Source: Euborellia annulipes (Eukaryota > Arthropoda > Insecta > Dermaptera > Anisolabididae). Taken from it: 64,000 nt of DNA. Location: the NCBI GenBank assembly GCA_023213315.1, contig JAKCPI010016495.1:1-64000 (forward strand), read 5' to 3'. The notes beneath the pieces are model-generated. The model was not told the origin of the DNA. It saw nothing but the letters and a program-made list of their open reading frames with translations, and searched no databases. Numbering within the stretch: position 1 is the stretch's first letter; the number at the start of each line of letters is the position of its first letter. Of this stretch, positions 46,491 to 56,876 are shown in pieces. A program made the translations under genes and the position numbers.

Positions 46491-46552
46491 CAGGCCTGAT
46501 GATGGTCCTTTTCGGACCGAAACTGTGAGAATGTGCACACAACAGTTGTCTG
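46491..46552 (+). ncRNA. Candidate type I hammerhead ribozyme
   Basis: Stem I CAGGC (46491-46495) pairs with GTCTG (46548-46552, one G-U). Box 1 is CTGATGA (46496-46502). One unpaired T at 46503 precedes stem II GGTCC/GGACC (46504-46508, 46514-46518; loop TTTTC). Box 2 is GAA (46519-46521). Stem III ACTGT/ACAGT (46522-46526, 46542-46546) follows, with cleavage-site triplet G-T-T ending at 46547. All core nucleotides match the hammerhead consensus (CUGANGA, GAA, A15.1-U16.1, NUH). The extra T next to stem II is the one departure. Confidence 0.6.
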
Positions 46553-46748
46553 GCAATAAAATTCCTGCATAATAAAGTAAAATACTTTGTTTTTTCATTA
46601 CCGTGAACTCCACGGATTTAAAAGAAGTAAACCTCCAATTATATCAATTGATTTTCAAATTAGTCAAAAATCGATTTTTTTCTTTTTTTTTTAATTTTTA
46701 TTCTCATTACGGAAAATTTTATAGACGAAAAAAATACGTTTCTCAAAT

Positions 46749-47040
46749 CATGGGCGTACCCAGGATCAAATCTAGGGGGGGGGGCATGGTCAGATCATGG
46801 TCGTCCAGGGGGGGGCAGATCATGGTCGTCCAGATTGTGACATAGCTATTTTTTATATAGAGGGGTAAAGCCTTCGAATTAAAGGCCTAAAAACCCTCGA
46901 GTCCTAACAAAAAGAATCATTCCCCGTCGCCAACCACCAATTTTGTTTCGTTTCATCACTTTATAAACATTTAATTTTTTTTTTTGTTGCTTCTAGGGGG
47001 GGGGGCAGCTGCCCCCTGCCCCTCGCTGGGTACGCCCATG
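46749..47040. mobile_element. hAT MITE, 292 bp, perfect 8-bp target duplication
   Basis: CATGGGCGTACCCAGGATC to CTGGGTACGCCCATG, flanked by TCTCAAAT at 46741-46748 and 47041-47048. Interior has G runs and a repeated CATGGTCGTCCAG block. Confidence 0.95.
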
Positions 47041-47048
47041 TCTCAAAT

Positions 47049-47404
47049 TTTCAACTTAAAATATTAATTTTTAAAGTTGAATCAGAATTTTTTTTTAAAT
47101 TTGTTAGTGCATTTCTTTCGAAGTTTTCGAACGACCTTTATTTAAATAATTATATTATATTATTATTATAACATAATTATAATCATATTAAAGTTTTAAT
47201 AAATTTTTTCTTTTAATTGGTAAGATATTTGAAGGAAACATAATCAATCGTACTGTTACCTTAATTTGCAAAATAGCAAGTTATTAAAAATTCATGATTT
47301 CAGTATTCTGTTTGATTTTTTGTTCATCTTGTGGTGTATTTTTGTTGATTATCTTAGTAATAGAAGAAAAAAATTTAGTAAATCTATAATATGAATATTT
47401 AAGT
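47049..47404. other. AT-rich sequence without recognised feature
   Basis: Nothing recognised. Confidence 0.5.
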
Positions 47405-47545
47405 AAACTTAAAGAAATCCCTCCACAGCATAGTACTAATTGCTTTCAAATGATATTCTTTCCAAGTATTATTGTTAATATTAATAGTTCTATTAATTAA
47501 TTATTCGATGGTTATCAAATCTAACGTTATTGTTAATGCATTTTC
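47405..47545 (+). repeat. Repeat G, counterpart of 11065-11200
   Basis: AATTGCTTTCAAATGATATT, TTAATAGTTCTATTAATTAA and TGGTTATCAAATCTAACGTT, inverted relative to the 11-kb copy. Confidence 0.8.
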
Positions 47546-47577
47546 ATAAAATGCGAGTAATTTGTAAAGTAAGTAGA

Positions 47578-47975
47578 TTGAGTGAAAGATAGTCACAAGC
47601 AACAAAAGAGAGGTTATGAATATTAAAATATATCTATACTCTTATCATGTAGTAATTAGAGCTGCAACTGGCGCTTGTTGGAGAATCATAACTATCAGTT
47701 TAAAAAGAATCAGACTCGTTTTCAGCTCCCTTATTCATAGAAGTCGTTTGAACACGAAATAAATTTTCATTCACTCCAGATATCGACGCCATTTTGATGT
47801 GGCTTATCTTCTCAAATCATCACTAGCTGGCCAAGTAAAGAACTTCCACCTATCATTTCCAGCCAACTATTGTAAATCAAGGAATTTTGGATAAAAAATT
47901 TAAAGAATGCAATGGCATGAATATCTCAAAATGGCAAAAAATGTGGCTTATGACTATATTTCACTAAGCCCTTCA
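47578..47975. mobile_element. MITE, about 400 bp, imperfect terminal inverted repeats
   Basis: GAGTGAAAGATAGTCACAAG at the left and GGCTTATGACTATATTTCAC at the right. A partial copy is at 10341-10462 and a lone end at 11690-11730. Target duplication not resolved. Confidence 0.6.
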
Positions 47976-49504
47976 ATTTTTCGGATTATAAAATCTACTA
48001 TGAAATAATATCAAAATTAATATTTAAAATAATAATTAGTCTAATAATAAATATTTAAATGGTATTTGATAGTAAAAAAATAGTAATAATCATAACATTT
48101 TGCGTTTTAACTAAATGGTCTATTTTTAAAGCCCCCATTTATTATATTTATTCGTAATTTGATAGAAGACTATTAATAATATGCATTTTAATTGATTTGA
48201 GGAAGGATTAAACTTGTGACCTATTTAAGGATCCTTAATTAAACCTTATAAATATTTTGTATATAGAGATTAAACTTGTTTTAACCATTCGTTAATATCT
48301 TACTACTTTATTAAAAACCCAAACTAAATATTTGCATATAAAATTAATAAGAACATCTATATAGGTGTCTATTTAGTTAAATTTTTGTGGATATCAATAT
48401 TTAAGATTATACTTGAAATTTTATAAGTTTCATCACTCCTTTAAGTAATACTTATGGTTTAAGAATTATAGCCTTTTCATATTTTTTAATGAAAAAACAA
48501 TTTGTCTCTTTTAGAAATTTTACTAAAATTTATGGGGTAGTTTACCTCAAATTATCTCTTTGCCCACCTGGTTCTTTTAGGAAATGAAATTTTTCAAATT
48601 TACTAGATTGTCGAAAAATGAAATTTATTGATTATATTTTTGTTGCGCTTAAAGAAATTAAATTATTTTGCGGAGGTAAAAATTAAAATTAAACTTTTCT
48701 TCTTTTAATTCATTTTATTTTATTTTATTAGAGACACGGGTTTTTCATGTGACCTAAATTAAACTAAGAAGACATTTTTCTTATTAAATTTCTAGATTAA
48801 ATGCAAACCCTAAATTGAAGAATTATCTGTTTTAATAAAAAAAAGAAACAAACATAAATTATATGCCCTTTACGTGATGATGATAAAGAAAAATTATTTT
48901 CTCCTTTCTTTAAAAAAAAAGAAAAGTAAGGAGGTGTTCTTCATCCTCCTCTTGGTTCTCAAACCCGCATTCATTGTTTTATTTGCGGAAATAGAAGAAA
49001 ACGAGGCTGGGGGAAAAGGAGGGATAAAAATATGATCTTTTGTAGGGGGAAAAGGATATGGAGCAAAAGATAAAGACTTTCAAAGAAGAAGAGGGCGAAA
49101 GAAAAATGTTTCTCTGCATTTGGTATGCTTTGTTGAATTTTAGCCCTCGACTGACTTCTAAACATTTCAATGTTTCCATAAAAAGACACACACACACACA
49201 TATGCTCCCTCATTCCTTCGCCCATCAGAATCGAAATGGTTCAACAAGATGCTTTAAAAGCATATAGGAAAGAAAGAAAAAATAAGTTAAGACGAGGGGA
49301 AAAATAAATTAGATAAATTCCGATGACTTCCGAGAAATAATATAAAGCTCTAGGAAAAGTATGGTATTATATTTTTCAATAAATTGTACTGGCGCCGGGC
49401 GGAGGACAGTTGAGGTAGAGCTCCAAGCTCTGTAGAATCAAAAGTAAGGAATTATTCACGAATTTATAATAATAATAAAGGGAAAGTTTTATAATCGTGA
49501 AAAA
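47976..49504. other. AT-rich sequence without gene
   Basis: A purine-rich patch at 48990-49120 and a (CA)n at 49186-49200 produce the short ORFs; no coding evidence. Confidence 0.5.
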
Positions 49505-49662
49505 CTTTTTACTTTCTCTTACCTATGTATATATGTAATATAAATATAGAGAGAAAGTATTGGATTCATGTCAAAAATTCGATGTCGAGATTTTGATGGA
49601 TCTTCACGTTTTGAGGTCCCCTGAATCCAAAAAAGTGGTTTTCGCGACATGGTCTGTCTGTC

Positions 49663-49697
<35 letters not shown>

Positions 49698-50195
49698 GTG
49701 AACAAAATATCTCAAGAACGAAAAGAGCTAGGAAGTTGAAATTTTATATTTAAGTTAGGCACCCCCATGGGACCTGACACGAAGCTTTTGAACAAAATCG
49801 ACCAAAGAGTACTAGTACTTTACTGATGCACTTTTTCAGTTTTTTTCGATTTTCTCAAAATTTGCTCCAACGATTTTTTTTAAAATTCATATATCAACTA
49901 TTTTTTAGTTGCTCTTTAAAATGTATATTCTCATTTTTTGATTGAAATCTTCTGAAGACCACTTTACTCTTGTACTCCATAGAAAAGATAGGAGAAATGG
50001 TTGCCATGGTAACAAAATATAAACATTTTGCCATACTTATAAATTTTACATCTTGAAAATCGAATGTACCGTACTGTCGGAAACTAAATACATGTCGACA
50101 CAAAAAATCTGGTGTGACAAGCACAGAACACAACTTTCGATTACCGAAGGTAAGAGAAAGTTGTGTGCTGTGCGCCAGTCACACCAGATTTTTTT
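49505..50195 (+). repeat. Family A element, reference full-length copy (short subfamily)
   Basis: Order: TTTTTACTTTCTCTTACC and AGAGAGAAAGTA (5' hairpin); TGGATTCATGTCAAAAATTC; TTTTGAGGTCCCCTGAATCC; (CTGT)n(GT)n at 49655-49694; AACAAAATATCTCAAGAACG; AGTACTAGTACTTTACTGAT; TTTTTAGTTGCTCTTTAAAA; X-box palindrome (50000-50013); CCGTACTGTCGGAAACTAAA; 3' hairpin 50105-50195 with arms of about 40 nt. No ORF is conserved between copies. A non-autonomous DNA element is most likely. Confidence 0.92.
50000..50013 (+). promoter_or_regulatory. RFX X-box-like palindrome in family A
   Basis: GTTGCCATGGTAAC, identical to 18201-18214 and 57772-57785. Confidence 0.45.
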
Positions 50196-50333
50196 TATAT
50201 ATCTTTACTTTTCAGAAGGACCCGGAAATAAAAATATCTCGTTTTGAAAAGAAAGAGGGGAAAATATTTATTAAGAACAATAAATATCTCAGCTTCCTCT
50301 GGACCAAATCATTTGAAAGAAAAAGATAATAAT

Positions 50334-50430
50334 TGGACCCTGTTACGCATTAGTTTGTCAAGTGCCAAAAAAATTAAAAATTGAGTTATGCACGGAGTGA
50401 CATGGGAAGTAATTATTACAATAGACCTAC
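50334..50430 (+). mobile_element. One end of the 13866-type MITE
   Basis: GGACCCTGTTACGCATTAGT, TTGTCAAGTGCCAAAAAAAT and TTATGCACGGAGTGAC parallel 13871-13935. No right end found. Confidence 0.75.
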
Positions 50431-51061
50431 GTCTTCATCATGAAAGATAGAACTTTCTATGGCTGACAATTTTATTCTATAAAATTCCGATCTTAAAACG
50501 TAAAGCAAAAGGTGGGTAAGGAGGAAATGTTTGTAGGTACTTTATAATTAAACAAATTAAGATCTGTTTGATTTCATTTATCGAATATTTTTTAAAATTT
50601 TACATTTTTTTATTATTCTTTTCTAATTTAAGAAAATGAATTGATTTAGAAAATAAAAGAAATTTTTTTCTCTCACATTTTTCATCTCTATTATTTTAGC
50701 ATCATAAGCCTCACTTCTTATTTTATTTTTTAATGATACTATTATTTTTTCTCTTTTATTCTTTTCTACATTGATAAATTTGACATTCAAGAGCTTCTTT
50801 TTTGAAATTCAAATTATTCTAAAATATCTCCACGTTTTAAATCCTATTGTTTCATTTCCAAGAGCTTTTGATAATATTAATATGATTGTGAACGAATAAA
50901 CGTATCAATAGATGAATAAATAAATAATAAATTGAACACTTATCTACTCTATTTGATATAATAAATTATTTAATGATATCCTTTTATTTATAAAATCGAG
51001 AATAATTAATTCATTGGGAGAAGTAGCCTAATTAAAATAATACAATTCGGATATATATAAT
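50431..51061. other. AT-rich sequence without recognised feature
   Basis: Nothing recognised. Confidence 0.5.
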
Positions 51062-51260
51062 TAATAATAAGTGTCCGTCTGCACGCTTCGATCAACTTCC
51101 CGTTGGAATTTCCACCTAAAATTTTACACCCTTATAGACGACATTATGCACAGTTCTGGAAAAACACTAAAATCACCAAATCATCAAATGGGTAGGCTCA
51201 AAAATTTCTGAAAATTCAGAATTATTCTATTGGAAAGCATTGATTGGGTTCTATCTCTCC
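51062..51260 (+). repeat. Repeat family C
   Basis: AGTGTCCGTCTGCACGC, TCAACTTCCCGTTGGAATTT, TTATAGACGACATTATG and GGTAGGCTCAAAAATTTCTG; parallels 2303-2500 and 11890-12065. Confidence 0.7.
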
Positions 51261-51289
51261 TTAAGAAAATTTTTTTTATTGTTTTAAGG

Positions 51290-51725
51290 TCTTCTTCGGC
51301 ATCGGAGACCATTTAGACCCAGTCTCTATTTCTTCTTCTATCCTGGCCTTATCCTATTTGGGGTCAACAAAATTAATTTATAAAGAAATGAGACCGAGAG
51401 AAAAGTGAACAAAAGGCTGACATAAGAGGAAGGAAGAAATGCCTTGGTAGCTCGGGTAACTCGTCATCGCCATCTACGTACTCCCTAGAAGTGAGCCCCT
51501 GAGTGTACCCGTTTAATTGGCTACCAATAAACTGGAATTGGTTCTCTCAGGGCTCACTTCTAGTGAGTACGTGGATAGCGATCACGAGTTACCCGAGGTA
51601 CGGCTGGCATTTCTTCCTTCCCTTTACGTCAGTAAATTTTTGACACATGAGACCGGATGCGAACCCGCGACCCTTGGTTTTATACCATATAAAAGGCCAC
51701 CACGCTAACCTCTACACCAAGGCCA
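51290..51725 (-). mobile_element. SINE S2, longest copy, with internal inverted duplication
   Basis: The minus-strand head has box A TGGTGTAGAGG (51719-51709) and box B GGTTCGCATCC (51665-51655). In the body, CGGGTAACTCGTCATCGCC (about 51453) and its diverged complement GCGATCACGAGTTACCCG (about 51578) form a 150-bp inverted duplication joined by CCAATTAAACGGG. The tail has GAGACTGGGTCTAAATGG and CCGAAGAAGACC. The plus-strand ORF here is not a gene. Confidence 0.85.
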
Positions 51726-51956
51726 GAGAGCTCAAACCCAATTAATTATAATGATGAAATATTAACATATCTCAAATGAAAAAAATTATTGAATTTTATT
51801 TTTTTTTTTCTCTTTGATCTCATGGTCCTGAAATTTTCCTAGATTTTCATTCTATGTTGATCTATTGATCAGTAGCCTATTTATTTAGAGCAATAAACCT
51901 AATTTTTTTAGCATCCTGAGCTTAGCTAAAAATGCCGTCACCAGTATCGCTATAGA

Positions 51957-52428
51957 TAGGGTTACCATAATTTATTGAAAAACGACTTCAGGGTGTTTAG
52001 GGGGTATGGAATTTTTTTTGGAAATTTACGTACTGAAATCACTGTTTTTAGCTATCCAGAGACGTGAAAAATATTATCAAACTTACTGGTAGTAGCTTTT
52101 TAAATTAAAAAAAAAGTATTACGGAGATAATAAATTACAAATGTGAAATGAGTAAAATGGGGCCTTCAAGGCCCCAACTGGTCCCATACCCCCCCCCCCC
52201 CCAGCGACGATAGTTGGTCTCATGCCCCCCCCCCCACAGCCAAATTTCCTAGTTACGCTCATGAAGGTGACCAACCTAAGGTGCGGCGCGGAGTAAAATT
52301 CCCCAATTTGGCCACGTTTTCGGTTCATATTAGTAAAATCCGGACATTTCTCAGATCCAGACGCCAAACCGGATACGTGTTCCAAATCCAGACTGTCCGG
52401 ACGAAATCCGGACGTCTGGGTAACCCTA
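51957..52428. mobile_element. hAT MITE with short inverted ends and a nested fragment
   Basis: TAGGGTTACC at the left and GGTAACCCTA at the right; flanks GCTATAGA and GCTAAAAT are only partly alike. The right half carries TCCGGAC repeats (GACTGTCCGGACGAAATCC). A GC-rich fragment with C runs and TAGTTACGCTCATG, itself like a hAT end in reverse, is nested at 52150-52262. Confidence 0.7.
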
Positions 52429-54614
52429 GCTAAAATATTATTAGAACAATCAATTCTTATAAATATGAATGAATTTCAATCATAAAGATAACGTAACAAA
52501 AAATTTAATTTTCAAACCGAGATGTCAATATAAATATAATATTCATGTTAGTTTTATTGTCCATAAATTCAAACTATGAGAAGTCAACAAATTTATTAAT
52601 TTTTTTATGCATTTTATAAAATTCTTCCCTGAGATCCCAATTTGATCATATATCTCCAAATTTCCTTTTTATTACTTGCGATAGATGTAGGTTTAATAAA
52701 TCGGTTATTACTTCATTTTTTTTTTTAATTTTTTGGTTGTCATTCACGTGACAGTTCACGTCGTCTTGGATCTTTTTTAACCAAGAGAGAAATAACTCTT
52801 TTAATATTTTATCAGATCCGATTCCATTTCTTAATTGGATTGCCTTTCTAAAGATTATATGATTAAATATTAAAAAAACGAAAATTTTTTTTTATCAAAC
52901 GTTCAATTGAATCACCCACTTATAAACGATACGAGGAGAAGATAAATTAAGATTGCAATATTAAATGAGTTTTAAGGTGGGAAAAAAAGAGAAAAGTTGT
53001 GGAAGGGAAGAATGATGAATTTTTATGAGTCTCTCTACTTCACTTAAAGAAAAAAAAAAGAATAGTTGAATTTCAATTTTATGTTTGAGTCTATATTAGT
53101 ATAGTTTTAAAGTGCAATTTCATTCTCTAATAATGTTTAAGAGAAAATTGCAGAAAAAGTAATTAGCATTTTATTTTCAATAGAAAATAAATATAATAAA
53201 AACCAAATTCGTTTTGAGCAAACAATAGTATTATTGAAATTTCTGTTTCCAAATATTATTCTTTGATTTGATTTTAGGTCATTGATTAAATTTTTATGTT
53301 TAATAGTTTCATTAATTTAATATTCCTCATTGCTTTTGTTCTTTAAAATTACGAATTCAGCATTTTTTTTTTAACACAAAAGCCTTAAGGCTTAACTCTT
53401 CTTATTTGGGATTTGTTTATTGGCCATTAAGCTTAGTAAAATAACATTGAAATCCTTTAGAATTTCGATTTAAATCCCTTGCTCTTGCTCTCTGTCTCTT
53501 TCTATTTGTGCTACTTAATAAATTTCTCTAATGTATGGAGAATTTTATTTTTTATTAACATGTGAATAATGATTAAAATTAAATTTTTAAATCTTTTTTT
53601 GTAGAGTCTATTTTTTGCATTTAGAAGTTCTTCTAATATAAAAAAAAATTAAAATAAAAAAAACTTGTTGCAGTGGTTTATATTAAAAGTTATATTAATA
53701 AAATTTTGTTGATAAAAAAATATGAGAGAAAAAGCAACTTTATAAAAATGAATGAAAATGGAATGGCTTTGGCGTAGGTTTTAATAATTTGATAAAAAAT
53801 TTTAATTTCAATGGGAATTAAAAAAAAAAAAATCACTTTATCTTAATATATTAATGAACAATTAAATTTATTTTTTTTAGAAAGTACTAATTTGTTGTTA
53901 TATTTATTCAGACGGGGGAATTTATAAAAAAAAAAAAAATAATCTGAAAATAAAATTATTTTTTCCATTTTCATTAAAAGTTCTTCCATTGAATATAAAA
54001 ATATCTCCATACTAATGAACACATTTTTTTTATTTTGACTATACCTGAGCTTATTTAATTCAAAATATAACATTTATCATATTTGACATTAAAAATTTAA
54101 TTTTTTTTTTTTAAATCTAACCAGAAGTGGCATCTAAATAAAATGTGATTTAGAGCTGTAGATAAAATTTTTCTTTTAAAATTTGCCGTGGGTTCCTGGA
54201 AAGCCTATATTAGGATAGATTCACTACAGCTGATTTTGGAATTAGAGAAAAAATTAGAGAGCAGAAGGTTCCTCCCCTTCTATTAGGAAGAAACAAGCAA
54301 ATCCCAAAATGTTGTGTTTGGCATGTGACGTTATGATAATAATATGTTAATAATATTTTATTAGATTAAGAATACAATTTTTGGACTTGACTAAACAACT
54401 ACACTATAATTTTAAAAAATCCTTCTCTTGAGAAAAACAACTCTGCTGTGATTTTTTGGCCAATAATATTTGAGCGATTTTCGTCGTGCTATATTGAAAA
54501 CTAGATTCGGCAAAATTAGTTTTGAAAAGTCCTAAAACTGTTGAAACATCCTTGGCCATCGAATATTTTTTTTGTTGAACAGTGTAATAATAATTACAAA
54601 GATGTTAGGCTTAC
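52429..54614. other. AT-rich sequence downstream of the receptor stop codon
   Basis: Presumably 3'UTR and/or intergenic. Many AATAAA-type strings occur by chance at this composition, so I call no polyadenylation site. Confidence 0.5.
54603..54614 (-). promoter_or_regulatory. Consensus 5' splice donor directly after the stop codon
   Basis: On the minus strand the stop codon is followed at once by GTAAGC (TTTAG|GTAAGC), a good donor match. It could start a 3'UTR intron immediately after the stop; the stop would then be the last triplet of the exon. An unused cryptic site is equally possible from sequence alone. Confidence 0.5.
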
Positions 54615-55002
54615 CTAAATAGTGACTTCGGATTGAGCTCCCAGGCTAGTAGTAGTTGCACGGAGTTGACTATTGACGTGTACTTCACTGGACGCATTGC
54701 TGTTGGTGCCGCACTCCGTGGCATTTCTTCCTCCTATTGTGCCTGTGCCTCTTCCGCCTCCTAATCCACTACTCATATATAAGTGTTCTCTGCGTCTCCG
54801 AAAGCGAAAACGGCCCAATCGTGACACCATCAGTGCTCTGCAGCATGTCTCGAGAGTCTTTTTGAATGCTGCCCGGAACTCTCGGTTAAAGTAGGCGTAG
54901 ATGAGAGGGTTCAGAGCGGAGTTGAAGTAACCAATCCAGAAAACCACGGCCACCACGATAGGAGGACAGTAACACGCAGCACATAGTGATGTGATAACGT
55001 AC
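54615..55002 (-). CDS. Aminergic GPCR (beta-octopamine-receptor-like), last coding exon: TM7, helix 8, C-terminal tail
   Basis: Begins after a polypyrimidine tract and TAG acceptor and ends at a TAG stop (54615-54617); 128 residues after the split Trp. Residues 5-14 form a Cys-rich extracellular loop 3. TM7 is about 15-37, with [10 protein letters not shown] containing the NPxxY activation motif. Helix 8 (38-52, [14 protein letters not shown]) is followed by a CC pair suited to palmitoylation. The tail carries an Arg cluster (FRFRRRREH), a Gly-rich run and a terminus -EVTI that fits a class II PDZ ligand. In the family, [18 protein letters not shown] is characteristic of beta-adrenergic-like octopamine receptors, which couple to Gs and raise cAMP. 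Identity as an aminergic receptor is secure; the exact subtype (Octbeta1/2/3) is inferred. GC content is far above the flanks, as for a conserved exon. The receptor acts at the plasma membrane. Confidence 0.95.
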
Positions 55003-55025
55003 CTAATAAAAACAAAACAAGACAA
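55003..55025 (-). promoter_or_regulatory. 3' splice acceptor of the receptor intron
   Basis: The minus strand reads a T-rich tract ending TTTTTATTAG before the exon. The AG is at 55004-55003, and the exon reading frame fits the upstream donor in phase 2. Confidence 0.9.
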
Positions 55026-55140
55026 ATTCACTTAAGAATCATATACTGTACTTATATAAAACTATAAATAAATGTCCCTATTATTATAATCATAATAATA
55101 AATTTTTGGACTGTGGAAGCGGCTGCCAGGTGAAGGTGCC

Positions 55141-55366
55141 AGGAATTTACAACGTTTCAGTCTAAATGTATTGAATCATCATCATGTATTCGGGTTTATG
55201 ATCTTTGTATTTATTTAAAAAAAAGTATGTTCTTAAACTTTTGTGTTCATAAAATGAATTAAAATGTTTAAGAAGACACTTTTCTTTTTAAATAAATTTC
55301 AAAGATCATAAACCCTAATACCTGATGATGGTCCAATAAAGTTAGACCGAAACGTTGTAAATTGGG
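55141..55366. mobile_element. Palindromic element with hammerhead-like core
   Basis: Arms TTTACAACGTTTCAGTCTAA and its counterpart TTAGACCGAAACGTTGTAAA pair through GGTTTATGATCTTTG. On the plus strand: CTGATGA (55322-55328), a T, stem GGTC/GACC (55330-55333, 55345-55348), GAAACGTTGTA (55349-55359), where AC/GT with a GTT loop would be a minimal stem III. The left arm's box 1 is degenerate. Confidence 0.65.
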
Positions 55367-56876
55367 AGTTTGATTGGTGGATAGACTACTTCTTCCTGGC
55401 TGCTAGCTTCTATCGCCGATCTCATTATAATAATAATATATTTTAAACAGGAGGAGTAGCTGCACCTGCTCCTTCTTCTTTTTATAGAAAAACAGCCACG
55501 GACTTCATTTATGAGGTTAAAATTTATTTCAAAAGTTTTGTTTAAAAATTCTGCAAAAATGAAAATAAATAATCTACAACTTTAATAACTTCCTACATAT
55601 AACTAATCGAGTTTTATTTCTTAAGTACAACTGTTGATTTAATTTTTCGCTAAATATATTTCATTAGAGTGGAGGCATAATCTTATTATAATTCTTTTCC
55701 ACAATCCACTTCCCATAAATTAAATTTTAATATTTTCATATAATCTTATATTTTCCGGAATTTTTTTAATTTATAAAAAACCCACGCAATTATTTTCAAC
55801 TCGTGGAACAATTGTTTTTTCTTTATTTTTGGATCAAATCAAAAGTTTTTTTTTTAATTAAATAACAAATTTAGTTAAATAAAAGTTTAAAAAAATAAAG
55901 GAACAAAGCTTGTTAGTGGGCAAATTATTTTTCTTTTTCTGTATTTGCATTCCTGTGATTACTTTGAAGGTTCTGTTAAATAAAATCCTCTTTACTTTCA
56001 GCCCTAAAAAGTTTTCAAATAGCCACAGGGCGTGAGGGATTTCCGGGCAGAGGTTCAAATACCATTTCCGTCCAGAGAGGAATAGAAATAAGTCTGTTTT
56101 AGGGAATTTTATTCCGCTCATTATTCCACTCGATAAATAGCTGAAGAGAAGGGAGAATTGAGAAGAGGGAATAAAATAGAGCTCTTTGACGATGTATTGG
56201 CCTCTTGACTTGATTGATTTATTCTATATTATTAGAGGAAATAAAAATAAACTAAAAATGAACTAATTAAAAACTGAAATTTATTCGAATAATATAATAT
56301 GCCTAATAAAATATACTATGATTTTCACTTTTTATTTTTTCACCTCCGTTCTAAAAGATATTAAAAAAAAAAAATACATAACTTACAGTGTATTCTTTTT
56401 GTAAAGTAGTAGAAATTTTAATACATAATGCTTTCTATTTCTTAATATTAAATAAAGGAAATTCCAATTTCTTAATATTAATTAAATTATTGATAAATAG
56501 TAGGTTTACTCGCTTCGGTGGTACATATACTAAAATTGGAACGATGACACGCGAAATTGTGAATAAAATTGAATAAAATAGATTTTAATATAACCTTAAA
56601 AAAGCACAATCGTACCTCCACAAAATGGTCTCACAAAATTAAACAACATTTTTTAAAAACAAATTTACCTCAGTACATAATGTAACATTGTTGTAAAATA
56701 TAAAAGAAATCTGAAACATAACATTGATCCTTGACAAAATATGACTTTTACTTTTATTGGTTGAAAACAAACTGCACCTTTTGAGCTATAGACTAATCTG
56801 AACTGATGATAACAAAATAAATTTTTCTTGTCTTGAAGTCTCCTAAATTATTCCTAAGCACTGTTATAAATATAAA
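55367..56876. other. Intronic sequence without recognised feature
   Basis: A GC-balanced patch at 56005-56120 (CCACAGGGCGTGAGGGATTT) within a minus-strand ORF has no recognisable product. Confidence 0.45.

Larger units (their letters stand above)
46281..46650. mobile_element. Palindromic element with paired hammerhead-like ribozymes and 13-bp target duplication
   Basis: Arms 46302-46463 and 46490-46651 read as identical reverse complements (162 nt each) around a 26-nt loop. The element is flanked by ATTTTCAAATTAG at 46268-46280 and 46651-46663. It has a 21-nt asymmetric start (AAAGAGACGAAAGAG). A variable-length duplication suggests target-primed (retroelement) insertion. The small ORF here is a palindrome artefact. 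A hammerhead core lies next to the loop on each strand. Penelope-like elements are known to carry hammerheads, so this is a plausible non-autonomous relative. Confidence 0.88.

Noticed and set aside
49505..50195. Family A as a canonical Helitron
   Set aside because: It has a 3' hairpin, but no TC start or CTRR end following it was found, and a 5' hairpin is atypical. Left unclassified.
54673..54894. Plus-strand ORF opposite the receptor tail
   Set aside because: Antisense shadow of the GC-rich receptor exon.
55858..56121. Minus-strand 87-codon ORF in the receptor intron as an extra exon
   Set aside because: No GPCR motif; TM6 to TM7 already joins in frame without it; composition drifts to poly-Lys/Asn.
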